Shown in pieces: positions 6,757-16,050 of a stretch of DNA of 44,469 nucleotides (position 1 is its first letter; each line of letters begins with the position of its first letter). Origin of the DNA: Eubacteriales bacterium (GTDB lineage: Bacteria > Bacillota > Clostridia > Peptostreptococcales > Anaerovoracaceae); NCBI GenBank assembly GCA_029009055.1, contig JAQXJR010000037.1:1-44469 (forward strand). Reading direction: 5' to 3'. The position numbers and the translations under genes are program-made. The notes under the pieces were generated by a model, which saw only the letters and a list, made by a program, of their open reading frames with translations, did not search any database and was not told the DNA's origin.

Positions 6757-9594
6757 TCAGCCCTTAGCCAGGACCTTCTTCAGATACTGCCCAGTGTATG
6801 ATTCCTTACACTTAGCTACTTCTTCCGGAGTTCCCTCCGCGACTATAGTTCCGCCCCGGTCGCCGCCTTCCGGCCCCAGGTCTATTATGTGATCCACCTG
6901 TTTTATGACGTCCAGGTTATGCTCTATGACCACGACAGTGTTTCCCGCGTCTACCAACTTTTGCAAGACTGCGAGCAGCTTATCTACATCAGCAAAGTGC
7001 AGGCCTGTCGTAGGCTCGTCGAGTATGTAGAGCGTCCTTCCGGTGCTGCGCTTAGAAAGCTCAGCCGCAAGCTTTATTCTTTGCGCTTCGCCCCCGGAGA
7101 GCTGTGTGGATGGCTGGCCCAGTTTTATATAGTCCAGGCCGACCTCGTGCAGCGTGTCGAGCTTACGCTTTATGGACGGTATGTTCTGGAAGAAGTCCAG
7201 AGCTTCCGCCACGCTCATGTTCAGGACGTCATATATGCTTTTATCCTTATATCTGACTTCAAGCGTCTCCCTATTATAACGCTTTCCGTGGCAGACTTCA
7301 CACGGAACGTAGACGTCAGGCAGGAAATGCATCTCTATCTTAATGATGCCGTCGCCCCGGCAGGCCTCGCAGCGGCCACCCTTAACGTTGAAGCTGAAGC
7401 GCCCGGCCGTGAAGCCTCTCATCTTAGCGTCCGGAAGCGAGGCGAACAGGTTCCTTATGTGGGTGAACATGTCCGTATATGTGGCCGGGTTGGACCTCGG
7501 CGTGCGCCCTATAGGCGACTGGTCTATGTCTATGACCTTATCCAGGTTCTCTAAGCCCTCTATGCCGTCGCATTTACCGGCTTCCAGCATGCTGTTATTA
7601 AGCTGGTTGGACGAGGCCTTATACAGGATCTCGTTAACGAGTGAGCTCTTACCCGAGCCTGAGACTCCGGTCACACAGACCAGCTTACCGAGCGGGATCT
7701 TAACATCTATGTGTTTCAGGTTGTTTTCGGCAGCGCCCTTTATGGTCACGAACTTACCGTTACCCTTCCGCCTCTTCTTCGGGACTTCTATCTTACGCTG
7801 GCCCGACAGGTACTGGCCCGTTATGGACCTAGGCTCTTTCTTAATATCCTCGACTGTACCCTGGGCGACGAGCTCGCCTCCGTAAATTCCGGCCCCCGGG
7901 CCTATGTCTATGATCTGGTCGGCCGAGTACATAGTGTCTTCGTCATCCTCTACTACGATCAGGGTATTGCCCAGGTCTCGCAGGTGCTTAAGAGTCGCCA
8001 GCAGCTTATCGTTATCCCTCTGGTGAAGGCCTATGGAAGGCTCATCCAGGATGTAGAGGACGCCTGTGAGCCCAGACCCTATCTGGGTCGCCAGCCTGAT
8101 TCTCTGGGCTTCGCCGCCGGAAAGGGTCGCTGCCGCCCGGCTCAGTGTCAGGTAATCCAGGCCTACGTCCACGAGGAACTTAAGCCTCTCCCTTATCTCC
8201 TTCAGAATCTGCTTACCTATCATGGCGTCCTTCTCGGACAGGTCCAGGTTCGTGAAGAAATCCAGAGAGTCGCGGACAGACATGTCTGAGACCTCAGCTA
8301 TGTTCTTACCGCCGACAGTGACCGCCAGGACTTCCGGCTTCAGCCTCTTCCCGTTGCAGGCTGTACACTTACTCTGGGTCATATATCTACCCAGCCAGTC
8401 TCGCATGCCTTCAGAATTAGTCTCCCTGTACCTTCTCTCCAGGTTATTGGCTATGCCCTCGAATGGATGGTTCCTCTTCTGGACCTTACCCGTCGATGTC
8501 CTGAGTTCATAGCTTAAATTTCTGGTGCCGGTCCCGTACAGCAGCTCCTGCTTAAATTTCTCCGGCAGATCCTTATACGGAGTATCCATATCGACTCCGT
8601 GATACTCAGCCAGCACTTCCACTATCTTCCTATAGAAACTGGAAAACTCCATGGAAGCGTAGAACCTGCTCAGAGCGCCGCTGTTAAGGCTCTCATCCTC
8701 TTTCACTATCTTAGATACGTCCAGTCTCTCCGTGAATCCGAGGCCGTTACAGGTCGGGCAGGCTCCGAATGGGCTGTTGAACGAGAACGTCCTCGGCTCC
8801 ATTTCTTCTATGCTGACGCCGTGATCCGGGCAGGCGAACTTACTGGAGAACATCTGCTCCTTCTCATAGTCCTTATCCTTAAAGTAGATGTTAACGAGGC
8901 CTTCCCCGTCGCGCATGGCCAGCTCTACGGCTTCGGCGATCCTGCCTTCCTGGCCCGGCTTTATTATGATCCTGTCGACCACGATCTCTATGGTGTGGTT
9001 GAACTTCTTATCCAGCTTTATATCGTCTTCGTCCAGGAGCTTTATCTCACCGTCTACCCTGACTCGGGTGAAGCCTTCCTTCCTGATACGATCTATTATT
9101 TTCACGTGCTCGCCCTTACGGTGGCGGACTACAGGGGACATTACCATTATGCGGGTCCCCTCAGGATAGGACATAACAGCGTCTACGATCTGGTCCACGC
9201 TCTGGCTGCTTATAGGCCGCCCGCAGACAGGGCAGTGAGGCTTACCTATATGAGCGTAAAGCAGTCTCAGATAGTCGTGTATCTCAGTCACCGTCCCGAC
9301 TGTAGACCTCGGGTTCTTCGACGTCGTCTTCTGGTCTATGGAAATAGCCGGCGACAGGCCCTCTATGGACTCGACGTCAGGCTTATCCATCTGGCCTAGG
9401 AACTGGCGGGCGTAAGACGACAGGCTCTCCACGTACCGCCTCTGCCCCTCAGCGTATATGGTATCGAAAGCCAGAGAAGACTTACCCGAACCGGAAAGGC
9501 CGGTCAGGACCACGAACTTATCCCTCGGTATCCTGACATTCACGCTCTTCAGGTTATTCTCGCTGGCTCCCTTAATTATTATCTCATCATTCAT
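6757..9594 (-). CDS. uvrA: Excinuclease ABC subunit A
   Basis: UvrA is the damage-sensing ATPase of nucleotide excision repair and loads UvrB on DNA. The 945-residue protein has two ABC ATPase modules. The first P-loop is GLSGSGKSS near residue 31 and the second GVSGSGKSS near residue 640, each with its own LSGGEAQRI signature. Zinc-binding cysteine pairs are seen as CPVCGRP, CPTCNG, CTACNG and CEACRGDG with CEVCHG. It follows uvrB by 84 bp that contain a neat 58-bp GCAAAGC repeat. On the coding strand I find no CAAG tetranucleotide in the whole gene, against dozens of TAAG. Confidence 0.98.
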   Translation of the reverse strand: MNDEIIIKGASENNLKSVNVRIPRDKFVVLTGLSGSGKSSLAFDTIYAEGQRRYVESLSSYARQFLGQMDKPDVESIEGLSPAISIDQKTTSKNPRSTVGTVTEIHDYLRLLYAHIGKPHCPVCGRPISSQSVDQIVDAVMSYPEGTRIMVMSPVVRHRKGEHVKIIDRIRKEGFTRVRVDGEIKLLDEDDIKLDKKFNHTIEIVVDRIIIKPGQEGRIAEAVELAMRDGEGLVNIYFKDKDYEKEQMFSSKFACPDHGVSIEEMEPRTFSFNSPFGACPTCNGLGFTERLDVSKIVKEDESLNSGALSRFYASMEFSSFYRKIVEVLAEYHGVDMDTPYKDLPEKFKQELLYGTGTRNLSYELRTSTGKVQKRNHPFEGIANNLERRYRETNSEGMRDWLGRYMTQSKCTACNGKRLKPEVLAVTVGGKNIAEVSDMSVRDSLDFFTNLDLSEKDAMIGKQILKEIRERLKFLVDVGLDYLTLSRAAATLSGGEAQRIRLATQIGSGLTGVLYILDEPSIGLHQRDNDKLLATLKHLRDLGNTLIVVEDDEDTMYSADQIIDIGPGAGIYGGELVAQGTVEDIKKEPRSITGQYLSGQRKIEVPKKRRKGNGKFVTIKGAAENNLKHIDVKIPLGKLVCVTGVSGSGKSSLVNEILYKASSNQLNNSMLEAGKCDGIEGLENLDKVIDIDQSPIGRTPRSNPATYTDMFTHIRNLFASLPDAKMRGFTAGRFSFNVKGGRCEACRGDGIIKIEMHFLPDVYVPCEVCHGKRYNRETLEVRYKDKSIYDVLNMSVAEALDFFQNIPSIKRKLDTLHEVGLDYIKLGQPSTQLSGGEAQRIKLAAELSKRSTGRTLYILDEPTTGLHFADVDKLLAVLQKLVDAGNTVVVIEHNLDVIKQVDHIIDLGPEGGDRGGTIVAEGTPEEVAKCKESYTGQYLKKVLAKG

Positions 9595-9611
9595 GTTTTT
9601 CCCTTATCTGT

Positions 9612-9669
9612 TCAGCAAAGCCATACCGGCGTATCCGCGCCCGGCGCTCTGCCGGATCCGCTTTGCTGA
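9612..9669. repeat. Intergenic repeat with perfect 10-bp inverted ends
   Basis: TCAGCAAAGC (9612-9621) and GCTTTGCTGA (9660-9669) are perfect inverted ends of a 58-bp element. The inside is rich in CCGG and CCGGCG blocks. It fills most of the gap between the uvrB stop and the uvrA start. It is the best-preserved copy in the window. Confidence 0.75.
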
Positions 9670-9678
9670 GGAATGAAA

Positions 9679-11652
9679 TCACTTACGGCTCTTAGCCCTG
9701 TACTCGAACAAGATGTCTCTCAGCTCGGCCGCCCGCTCGAACTGCAGGTTCTGGGCAGCTTCCTTCATGTCCTTAGTCAGCTTCTTAATGAGCTTATCCA
9801 GCTCCTTCTGCGTCAACTCCTCAGGCCTTGCCAATTCAGTAGTTCCCTCGTCTTCGGCCTTAGTCGCCTCTATGACGTCTCTGATGTCTTTCTTAATGGT
9901 GTGAGGAGTAATGCCGTGCTCTTCGTTATATTTCCGCTGGATCTCGCGGCGGCGGGCCGTCTCGTCTATGGCGGTCTTCATGGCCGGGCTTATATAGTCG
10001 GCGTACATGACTACATGGCCGTCCACGTTCCTGGCGGCTCGTCCTACGGTCTGTATGAGAGAAGTCTCCGTTCTCAGGAAGCCTTCCTTATCGGCGTCCA
10101 GGATGGCGACGAGTTGGACTTCAGGTATATCCAGGCCTTCTCTTAGCAAATTTATCCCGACGAGGACGTCGAACTTTCTAAGCCTCAGGTCGCGGATGGT
10201 CTCCAGCCTCTCTATGGTATCTATATCTGAATGGAGGTAGCGAGCCTTAATGCCGGCTTCCGTGAAGAAGTCCGTGAGGCGCTCCGCCATCTTCTTCGTC
10301 AGCGTGGTAACGAAGGCTCTGCCCCCGTTATCCACCGTCTTATTTATCTCTGAGATCAGGTCGTCTATCTGGTGCTCGGTAGGTATTACCTCTATTTCCG
10401 GGTCCAGGAGTCCTGTAGGCCTTATGACCTGCTCGGCCGTTATGCCTCCGGACTGCTCGCGCTCGTACTTACCAGGCGTCGCGGACACATACATGATCTG
10501 GTTCACCATGCTCTCGAATTCCTCGAACTTAAGCGGCCTGTTATCCAGGGCGGACGGAAGTCTGAAACCGTAGTCCACCAGGCTTTGCTTCCTGGAGAGA
10601 TTGCCGTGGTACATGGCGTGGAGCTGAGGCAGCATGACGTGGGACTCGTCTATCATTATGATGAAGTCCTTAGGGAAGTAATCTATGAGTGTGTAAGGCT
10701 TCTCGCCCGGCTTCAGGTCGCTGAGCTGGCGGGTATAGTTCTCGATTCCCTTACATGTGCCGATCTCCCTCATCATCTCCATGTCGAAGCGGGTCCTCTG
10801 CTCTATCCTCTCTGCTTCCAGGAGTTTACCGCGGTCCTTAAAATACTGGATCCTCTCCTGCAGTTCTGTCTCTATCTCGCCCAGGGCCCTTTCCATGTTC
10901 TCAGGCGACGTCACGTAATATGTGGCCGGGAAAATGGCGACGTGCTCTCGGATGCCTACGACCTCGCCTGTTACAGCGTTTATCTCCTTAATGGTGTCTA
11001 TCTCGTCGCCGAACATCTCTATCCTGACTGGATTGTTCTCGCCTGCCGGCCAAACGTCTATGACATCGCCTCTAGCCCTGAAATTACCGCGCTCCAGGGA
11101 CTGATCGTTTCTGGTGTACTGGATGTCCACCAGCCGGCGCAGGATCTCCCGCCTGGATTTCTCCATGCCCGGTCTAAGAGATATCATCTCGTTCTCATAA
11201 TCTATAGGGCTTCCCAGTCCATATATGCAGGAAACAGAAGCTACTATGATGACGTCCCGGCGCTCGAAAAGTGAAGCTGTGGCTGAGTGTCTGAGCTTAT
11301 CTATCTCGTCGTTTATCTGGGAGTCTTTCTCTATATATGTGTCAGTGGAAGGCACGTAAGCTTCCGGCTGGTAGTAGTCGTAGTATGACACGAAATACTC
11401 TACGGCGTTTTCCGGGAAGAATTCCTTCATCTCGCCGTGGAGCTGAGCCGCCAAAGTCTTATTATGGGAAATTATCAAGGTCGGTCTCTGCAGCTGTTGG
11501 ATGACGTTAGCCATGGTGAATGTCTTACCTGAGCCTGTCACGCCGAGCAGGGTCTGGGCTTTCTTACCTGATCTGAACCCTTCCACGAGTTTTTCTATGG
11601 CCTGAGGCTGGTCGCCTGTCGGCTTATATTCTGAATGGAGTTTGAATTCCAT
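9679..11652 (-). CDS. uvrB: Excinuclease ABC subunit B
   Basis: UvrB verifies DNA damage and recruits UvrC during nucleotide excision repair. The 657-residue protein has the Walker A motif [10 protein letters not shown] near residue 38, the damage-probing hairpin region around [12 protein letters not shown], helicase motif DESH, and [15 protein letters not shown]-terminal UVR domain for UvrC binding ([14 protein letters not shown]) closes the protein. It starts 16 bp after the folD stop on the same strand. The folD-uvrB-uvrA order suggests one transcript. Confidence 0.98.
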   Translation of the reverse strand: MEFKLHSEYKPTGDQPQAIEKLVEGFRSGKKAQTLLGVTGSGKTFTMANVIQQLQRPTLIISHNKTLAAQLHGEMKEFFPENAVEYFVSYYDYYQPEAYVPSTDTYIEKDSQINDEIDKLRHSATASLFERRDVIIVASVSCIYGLGSPIDYENEMISLRPGMEKSRREILRRLVDIQYTRNDQSLERGNFRARGDVIDVWPAGENNPVRIEMFGDEIDTIKEINAVTGEVVGIREHVAIFPATYYVTSPENMERALGEIETELQERIQYFKDRGKLLEAERIEQRTRFDMEMMREIGTCKGIENYTRQLSDLKPGEKPYTLIDYFPKDFIIMIDESHVMLPQLHAMYHGNLSRKQSLVDYGFRLPSALDNRPLKFEEFESMVNQIMYVSATPGKYEREQSGGITAEQVIRPTGLLDPEIEVIPTEHQIDDLISEINKTVDNGGRAFVTTLTKKMAERLTDFFTEAGIKARYLHSDIDTIERLETIRDLRLRKFDVLVGINLLREGLDIPEVQLVAILDADKEGFLRTETSLIQTVGRAARNVDGHVVMYADYISPAMKTAIDETARRREIQRKYNEEHGITPHTIKKDIRDVIEATKAEDEGTTELARPEELTQKELDKLIKKLTKDMKEAAQNLQFERAAELRDILFEYRAKSRK

Positions 11653-11668
11653 GCTAGTCCCTTCTTAA

Positions 11669-12673
11669 TTATTCAGCTGGGTCTGTTTGGGGATTTTCAG
11701 TCTTTTCCCTTACTTCCGGGGCGTCTTCAGGCTCGAAGAGATCCGGGCCGGCTTGCTTTACCGGCTGAGCCTCTTCCGAAGCGGCATTTACGGCCGGCTT
11801 ATTGGTGTACCTGGTCTTAGACATGTTCCGAAGCTTTTCGGCCGCCTGAGCCACGTGCAAAGCCAGAACCGATGTCGTGACGCTGCCTACGCCTCCCGGC
11901 ACCGGAGTAATGGCTCCCGCCACATCCGCCGCGTCCTTTGCTACGTCGCCTGTCAGCTTACCGTCCTCGCCGACGTTTATGCCGACGTCTATCACGGCCG
12001 CGCCCGGCTTTATCATGTCCTTAGTTATGACGCCTGCCTTACCTATGGCAGCCACCACTATGTCAGCCTGGCGGAGCTCAGCCCCTAGGTCCTCTGTCTT
12101 AGAATGGCAGACAGTCACGGTCGCGTCCCTGTTAGTCAGCATGGCGGCTACAGGCTTACCGATCACCAGACTGCGGCCCGCCACAGCCGCCTTCTTCCCT
12201 CTTATCTTAAAATCATTATATTCCAGTATATCTATGGCAGCTTCCGCTGTGCATGGAGCGAATCCTGTCTCATCCCCCGCGAACACCTTAGCCACGTTTA
12301 CAGGATTCATCCCATCTACGTCCTTCACGGAGCTCACGGCTGCCGCCACGGCCTTCTCATCCACGGAAGGCGGAAGAGGCCTGAATATCATGATACCGCT
12401 TATATCAGCGTGATTGTTCGTCACGTTCAGCAGCCTTATGATCTCGTCCTGGCTCGCGTCCTCCGAGAGCTCCATTACGAAGACCTTAACGCCCAGCTTA
12501 TCCAGCTTCTTCTTAAGCCCGCGCTCGTAAGCCAGGTCGCCCGGCTTCTTACCCAGGCGGATGAGGCCCAGAAGCGGTGTCACGCCTGCCTCAGCCAGGT
12601 CAGCCACCTTAGTCCTCGTCTCTTCATCTATCTTAGCCGCTACGTCTTTACCCGATAAAATCTCAGCCGACAT
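11669..12673 (-). CDS. folD: FolD-family methylenetetrahydrofolate dehydrogenase, variant active site
   Basis: FolD normally carries both NADP-dependent methylenetetrahydrofolate dehydrogenase and methenyl cyclohydrolase activity. This 334-residue protein keeps the fold and the KDVDGMNPVN and GRSLVIGKP motifs. The catalytic lysine normally found four residues after the conserved tyrosine is here Leu53 (Tyr49 kept, lysines only at 54-56). The usual VQLPLP box reads IFRPLP, so the glutamine is Phe97. PCTP reads PCTA. About 50 extra, acidic, Pro-rich residues follow the normal C-terminus. By analogy with FolD mutants I infer weak or no cyclohydrolase activity. A terminator for recR and a tandem repeat lie upstream. 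Confidence 0.88.
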   Translation of the reverse strand: MSAEILSGKDVAAKIDEETRTKVADLAEAGVTPLLGLIRLGKKPGDLAYERGLKKKLDKLGVKVFVMELSEDASQDEIIRLLNVTNNHADISGIMIFRPLPPSVDEKAVAAAVSSVKDVDGMNPVNVAKVFAGDETGFAPCTAEAAIDILEYNDFKIRGKKAAVAGRSLVIGKPVAAMLTNRDATVTVCHSKTEDLGAELRQADIVVAAIGKAGVITKDMIKPGAAVIDVGINVGEDGKLTGDVAKDAADVAGAITPVPGGVGSVTTSVLALHVAQAAEKLRNMSKTRYTNKPAVNAASEEAQPVKQAGPDLFEPEDAPEVREKTENPQTDPAE

Positions 12674-12683
12674 ATGATCCTCC

Positions 12684-12726
12684 GAAATAATACCCTATGA
12701 AATAAATCCTATAAAACAAATCCTAT
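12684..12726. repeat. Three-unit tandem repeat upstream of folD
   Basis: On the minus strand the spacer reads three A/T-rich units starting ATAGGATTT or ATAGGGTAT (12713-12726, 12699-12712, 12684-12698; 14, 14 and 15 bp). They lie between the recR terminator and the folD ribosome binding site CGGAGGA. The region might serve as promoter or translational enhancer; no standard -35/-10 pair stands out. Confidence 0.6.
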
Positions 12727-12753
12727 GAAAAAGAGCTGCCTCAAAAACAGCTC
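12727..12753 (-). terminator. recR: Rho-independent terminator after recR
   Basis: On the minus strand GAGCTG and CAGCTC pair around a nine-base loop and are followed by TTTTTC. It begins seven bases after the recR stop codon, separating the dnaX-recR transcript from folD. Confidence 0.75.
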
Positions 12754-12760
12754 CCTTTTA

Positions 12761-13357
12761 TTACATATCTACCCTGCCTTCGACCGCTTTAAGCAGCGTA
12801 ACTTCGTCAGCGTACTCCAGGTCGCCGCCTACAGGAAGGCCGTGAGCTATCCTGGTCACGCGGATCCCTGCCGGCTTTATGAGCCTGGCTATATACATGG
12901 CTGTCGCCTCGCCCTCCATGGTCGGGTTCGTGGCCACGATGACTTCCTTAACGTCGCTGTTCTGCAGCCTGACTATGAGCTGCCTCATGTTCAGGTCCTC
13001 AGGGCCGATTCCGTCCATAGGCGATATGACACCGTTCAGGACATGGTAGAGCCCATTATACTCCCTGATCTTCTCCATGGCGATTACGTCCTGAGGTGAT
13101 TCCACGACGCAGATCTGGTCTCTCCTCCTCGTCTTATCGCTGCAAATGGCGCAAGGGTCGCTGTCTGTGAGATTTCCGCATATAGAGCAGAACCTCATGT
13201 TCTTCTTAGCGTCGGTTATTGAATCCGCCAAGGAAAGCGCGTCCTCATCGCTCATGGATAAAATGTGGAAAGCAAGCCTCTGGGCCGACTTCGTCCCTAT
13301 GCCCGGCAGCTTGGACAGCTCGCCTATGAGTCTGGCCAGTGGTTTAGGATACTGCAT
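12761..13357 (-). CDS. recR: Recombination protein RecR
   Basis: RecR works with RecO, and with RecF at gaps, to load RecA on single-stranded DNA. The 198-residue protein has the helix-hairpin-helix [17 protein letters not shown], a four-cysteine zinc finger (CSIC...CAIC) at about residues 57-72, and a Toprim domain with VVESPQDV and [10 protein letters not shown]. It ends the conserved dnaX - YbaB - recR gene order, starting 18 bp after the YbaB stop. Confidence 0.97.
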   Translation of the reverse strand: MQYPKPLARLIGELSKLPGIGTKSAQRLAFHILSMSDEDALSLADSITDAKKNMRFCSICGNLTDSDPCAICSDKTRRRDQICVVESPQDVIAMEKIREYNGLYHVLNGVISPMDGIGPEDLNMRQLIVRLQNSDVKEVIVATNPTMEGEATAMYIARLIKPAGIRVTRIAHGLPVGGDLEYADEVTLLKAVEGRVDM

Positions 13358-13375
13358 TCTATGCCTCTCGCCGCT

Positions 13376-13753
13376 CTAAAGCCCAGGGATGTTCAGGCCG
13401 CCTAAGCCGCCTGTTATCTGGCTGTAAGAATTCTCCTGCAGCTCATCTACCTGGCGCATAGCCTCGTTAACAGCCGCGATGACCAGGTCCTGCAGTGTTT
13501 CAGGATCTTCCGGATCTATTACATCCGGATCTATCTTAAGGTCCTTAATCTCTTTCTTACCATTTACTGTAACGCTGATGACTCCGCCGCCTGATGACGC
13601 TGTGATCTCCTTCTCAGCCAGGTCGGATTCCATCTGCTGCATTTCTCTCTGCATATTCTGAAGCTGCTGGAGCTGCTGCATCTGAGCCTTCCTGCCGCTT
13701 CCGCCCGCTGTCTTCTTCTTCGGCGCCTTACCTGCTTTCATTCCTCTTCCCAT
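13376..13753 (-). CDS. YbaB/EbfC family nucleoid-associated protein
   Basis: This small DNA-binding protein forms dimers and is almost always encoded between dnaX and recR, as here. The 125-residue product has a basic N-terminus (GRGMKAGKAPKKK), a helical Gln- and Met-rich segment at about residues 25-45, and the family core ITASSGGGVISVTVNGKKEI followed by the conserved DPEDPETLQDLV helix. The N-terminal basic leader of about 20 residues is longer than in many relatives. The role of the family in replication or recombination is not settled. Confidence 0.93.
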   Translation of the reverse strand: MGRGMKAGKAPKKKTAGGSGRKAQMQQLQQLQNMQREMQQMESDLAEKEITASSGGGVISVTVNGKKEIKDLKIDPDVIDPEDPETLQDLVIAAVNEAMRQVDELQENSYSQITGGLGGLNIPGL

Positions 13754-13791
13754 GATCTCTCTCCTTTATTACTAAATGATTTTTTATTTGA

Positions 13792-15666
13792 TTATTTTAT
13801 CGGAACGTCTCTCCCCAGAAAAGCCGATGCCTTCTTAGCCAGCTCTTCCAGTTCTCTCCGCTCCTCTTCGCTCTTCTCCTCAGCTTCGCCCTTAGCCTGA
13901 TCCTTCACGACTATTACCAGGTGCTTGCCTGTTAAGTCATAAAGCTTCTGCGATAAGACCTGCTGGTTCCGCTTTATCATGCCCTTAGCCGTGTTGCTAT
14001 TTACAGAAAGCAAAATCTCATCGCCCTTTATCCCTTGCGGTATGACCGTTCCCCTCAGCATGCCCCAGAAGTGATGGTGATCGTCAGGGTCTGCTTCCAT
14101 GGCGTCCATCAGGTCTTCCCAGAGGACTGCCATGTCTGTCTCGCTCTCAGGAGGCTCTGCCGCGGCATCCGTGTTCGGACTCTCTTGAACGGGAGAAGCC
14201 GCTTCGCCGGTTGGAGCGATCGGCTCTGGTCCCGCCCCGCCTCGATTCTCGTAAGCGTCGATCCCGGCAGGTATATCCGGCACGAAGTCCATGTCGTTTT
14301 CTTCATCTATATCTATAGCGGCAGGCGGCTGGTCCACCGGTCTCTCCTGAGAAGGACCGCCCGGTGATGTCCTCGGCGGAAGATGGGGCTCTATGCCCGC
14401 CCTGCTCATGCCGAGTCCGGAAGCTGTTCTCGGGCGTGCGCCCTGGCTCGTTCCAGCACTGGCGTTCACTGCGGATCCTCCCTCAGCCCCGCCGGGAACT
14501 CCCGCCTGAGGTCTAGAGCCGGACGGCACAGACCGCCTGGTATGGCTTTGCGGTAAAGGCTGAGGCTGGCTCGCCACATCCGGCATGGTTATGTTCACGA
14601 CCGCCATCTCCATCAGGATCCTGACCTGAGTGGAATAGCGAGAATCATCTATAGCCTTAGCCAGGACGACTATGGCGTTATTAATCTCAGAGAGGCTTAT
14701 CCTCTGGCTTTGCTCCTTAAGAACGGCCACGTTATCGGAAGATATGTTCAGCATGTCTTCCGGCTTCTCCACGTATTTCACTATCATCAGGCTGCGGAAG
14801 AACGTCATCCAGTCCTTCATCATCTGGCGCACGTCCTTACCCTCGCGGACCGCCTCGTCCACCGTCATGAGCGCGCCCGACACGTCGCCCGCCAGCACCC
14901 TGTCCGTAAGCCTCTGGTAAAACTCTGTCGAAAGGCCGCCTATGAGCTCCAGGACCTGATCGCGGCCTATGACCTTATCGCCGCCCGCCAGGCACTGCTC
15001 GAGGATCGAGAGCGAATCTCTGACCGAGCCGTCGGCGTTAGACGCGATCAAGCGGAGAGCGTCGTCGGAAACTTCCACCCCCCTCTGACGCGTGATGTCC
15101 TTCATATGAGCCGCGAGCACCGATCCCGGCACCCTGCGGAAGTCCAATCTCATGCACCTGGAGAGCACGGTCTGCGGCAGCCTCTCCGGGTCTGTCGTCG
15201 CCAGTATGAATATGACGTAATCTGGCGGTTCCTCCAGGGTCTTCAGAAGAGCGTTATATGCTCCCTGCGACAGCATGTGGACCTCGTCTATGATGTAGAC
15301 CTTCATGCGGCCGACAGCAGGCGGGTATTTCACGCTTTCCCTGAGCTCCCTGATGTTATCGACACCGTTATTGGACGCCGCGTCTATCTCTATGACATCT
15401 ATGAACGTGCCTTCCGATATGGCCTTACAGTTCTCGCAATGGCCGCAAGGGCGCCCTTCCGGGTCTTCCTCCAGGCAGTTCACGGCCTTAGCCAGCAGCC
15501 TGGCCGTCGTGGTCTTACCCGTTCCCCTGGTCCCGCAGAAAAGATAGGCGTGGCTGACAGTTCCGGTCCTTATCTGATGTTTTATTATCTTAACTATGGA
15601 TTCCTGACCTATAAGCTCTGAAAAAACTTCCGGCCTGGTCTCCCTGTAAAGAGCCCTGTATGCCAT
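13792..15666 (-). CDS. dnaX: DNA polymerase III subunit gamma/tau
   Basis: The subunit is the motor of the clamp loader that places the sliding clamp on DNA. The 624-residue protein has the P-loop GTRGTGKTT near residue 46, a zinc-binding cluster (CLEED...CGHCENC), the DEVHML Walker B box and the SRC sensor motif. A Pro- and Ala-rich linker at about residues 365-490 leads to the C-terminal tau region. I saw no A-rich slippery site that would suggest frameshifting to a short gamma form. SRP RNA lies directly upstream. Confidence 0.97.
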   Translation of the reverse strand: MAYRALYRETRPEVFSELIGQESIVKIIKHQIRTGTVSHAYLFCGTRGTGKTTTARLLAKAVNCLEEDPEGRPCGHCENCKAISEGTFIDVIEIDAASNNGVDNIRELRESVKYPPAVGRMKVYIIDEVHMLSQGAYNALLKTLEEPPDYVIFILATTDPERLPQTVLSRCMRLDFRRVPGSVLAAHMKDITRQRGVEVSDDALRLIASNADGSVRDSLSILEQCLAGGDKVIGRDQVLELIGGLSTEFYQRLTDRVLAGDVSGALMTVDEAVREGKDVRQMMKDWMTFFRSLMIVKYVEKPEDMLNISSDNVAVLKEQSQRISLSEINNAIVVLAKAIDDSRYSTQVRILMEMAVVNITMPDVASQPQPLPQSHTRRSVPSGSRPQAGVPGGAEGGSAVNASAGTSQGARPRTASGLGMSRAGIEPHLPPRTSPGGPSQERPVDQPPAAIDIDEENDMDFVPDIPAGIDAYENRGGAGPEPIAPTGEAASPVQESPNTDAAAEPPESETDMAVLWEDLMDAMEADPDDHHHFWGMLRGTVIPQGIKGDEILLSVNSNTAKGMIKRNQQVLSQKLYDLTGKHLVIVVKDQAKGEAEEKSEEERRELEELAKKASAFLGRDVPIK

Positions 15667-15690
15667 ACCTTAGCCTCTATAGTTCATACC

Positions 15691-15770
15691 GCAAAGCGTA
15701 TCCGGCTAGCATCCTCCGGATACCTCTTACGCGAAGCGTTTCCGGGTAGTTTCCTCCGGACGCCTTCAGC
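15691..15770. repeat. Two 40-bp tandem units of the GCAAAGC-type repeat
   Basis: Units 15691-15730 and 15731-15770 are exactly 40 bp each and agree at 30 of 40 positions. Each starts GC(A/G)AAGCGT. The first holds a perfect stem GTATCCGG/CCGGATAC and the second a related TCCGG/CCGGA stem. They fill the gap between SRP RNA and dnaX. Confidence 0.7.
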
Positions 15771-15779
15771 GCGTCCAAT

Positions 15780-15937
15780 AAAAAAATGCCCTTTAATAGC
15801 TCCGCAGACGTTGGAGAAGGTTGACCTGCGGCACATAAGAAAATCCACTTATTGCTGCTTCCTTCCGGACCTGACAAGGTTCGCGGCATCTTATTGCGCA
15901 GAGCCCAATCCATGCCTAGCGAAGCTATTAAAGGGCA
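15780..15937 (-). ncRNA. ffs: Signal recognition particle RNA
   Basis: This RNA binds Ffh and guides ribosomes making membrane proteins to the translocon. The minus strand carries the hallmark GTCAGGTCCGGAAGGAAGCAGC, the apical loop and Ffh-binding internal loop of helix 8. The 5' GCCCTTTAATAGCT and 3' AGCTATTAAAGGGC are perfectly complementary over 14 bp and close the molecule, giving about 150 nt before a run of seven T at 15780-15786. That is longer than the roughly 114-nt E. coli form but much shorter than the roughly 270-nt Bacillus form. A strong promoter lies upstream and dnaX follows. Confidence 0.95.
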
Positions 15938-15949
15938 CATATTGAAGTT

Positions 15950-15978
15950 ATTTTACATTTATTTATAAAAAATGTCAA
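15950..15978 (-). promoter_or_regulatory. ffs: Promoter of SRP RNA
   Basis: On the minus strand a consensus -35 TTGACA (15973-15978) and -10 TAAAAT (15950-15955) are 17 bp apart. The expected start near 15943 lies a few bases upstream of the closing helix of SRP RNA. Confidence 0.85.
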
Positions 15979-16050
15979 TAATATAAGCGGGCTCAGCTAC
16001 AGGCTCGGCGCGAACTCCGGCGCGGGATCCATCCTTCCCTCAGAGGCGTA

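Noticed and set aside
8599-9399. Long plus-strand frame antisense to uvrA
   Set aside because: Similar long antisense frames occur opposite many strongly biased genes in this window; none has a ribosome binding site or recognisable protein features.
13792-15666. Programmed frameshift in dnaX
   Set aside because: No A-rich slippery site with downstream stem was seen; a single full-length product is assumed.
15677-15940. 87-codon minus-strand reading frame
   Set aside because: It lies over SRP RNA and the tandem repeat and has no coding signs.
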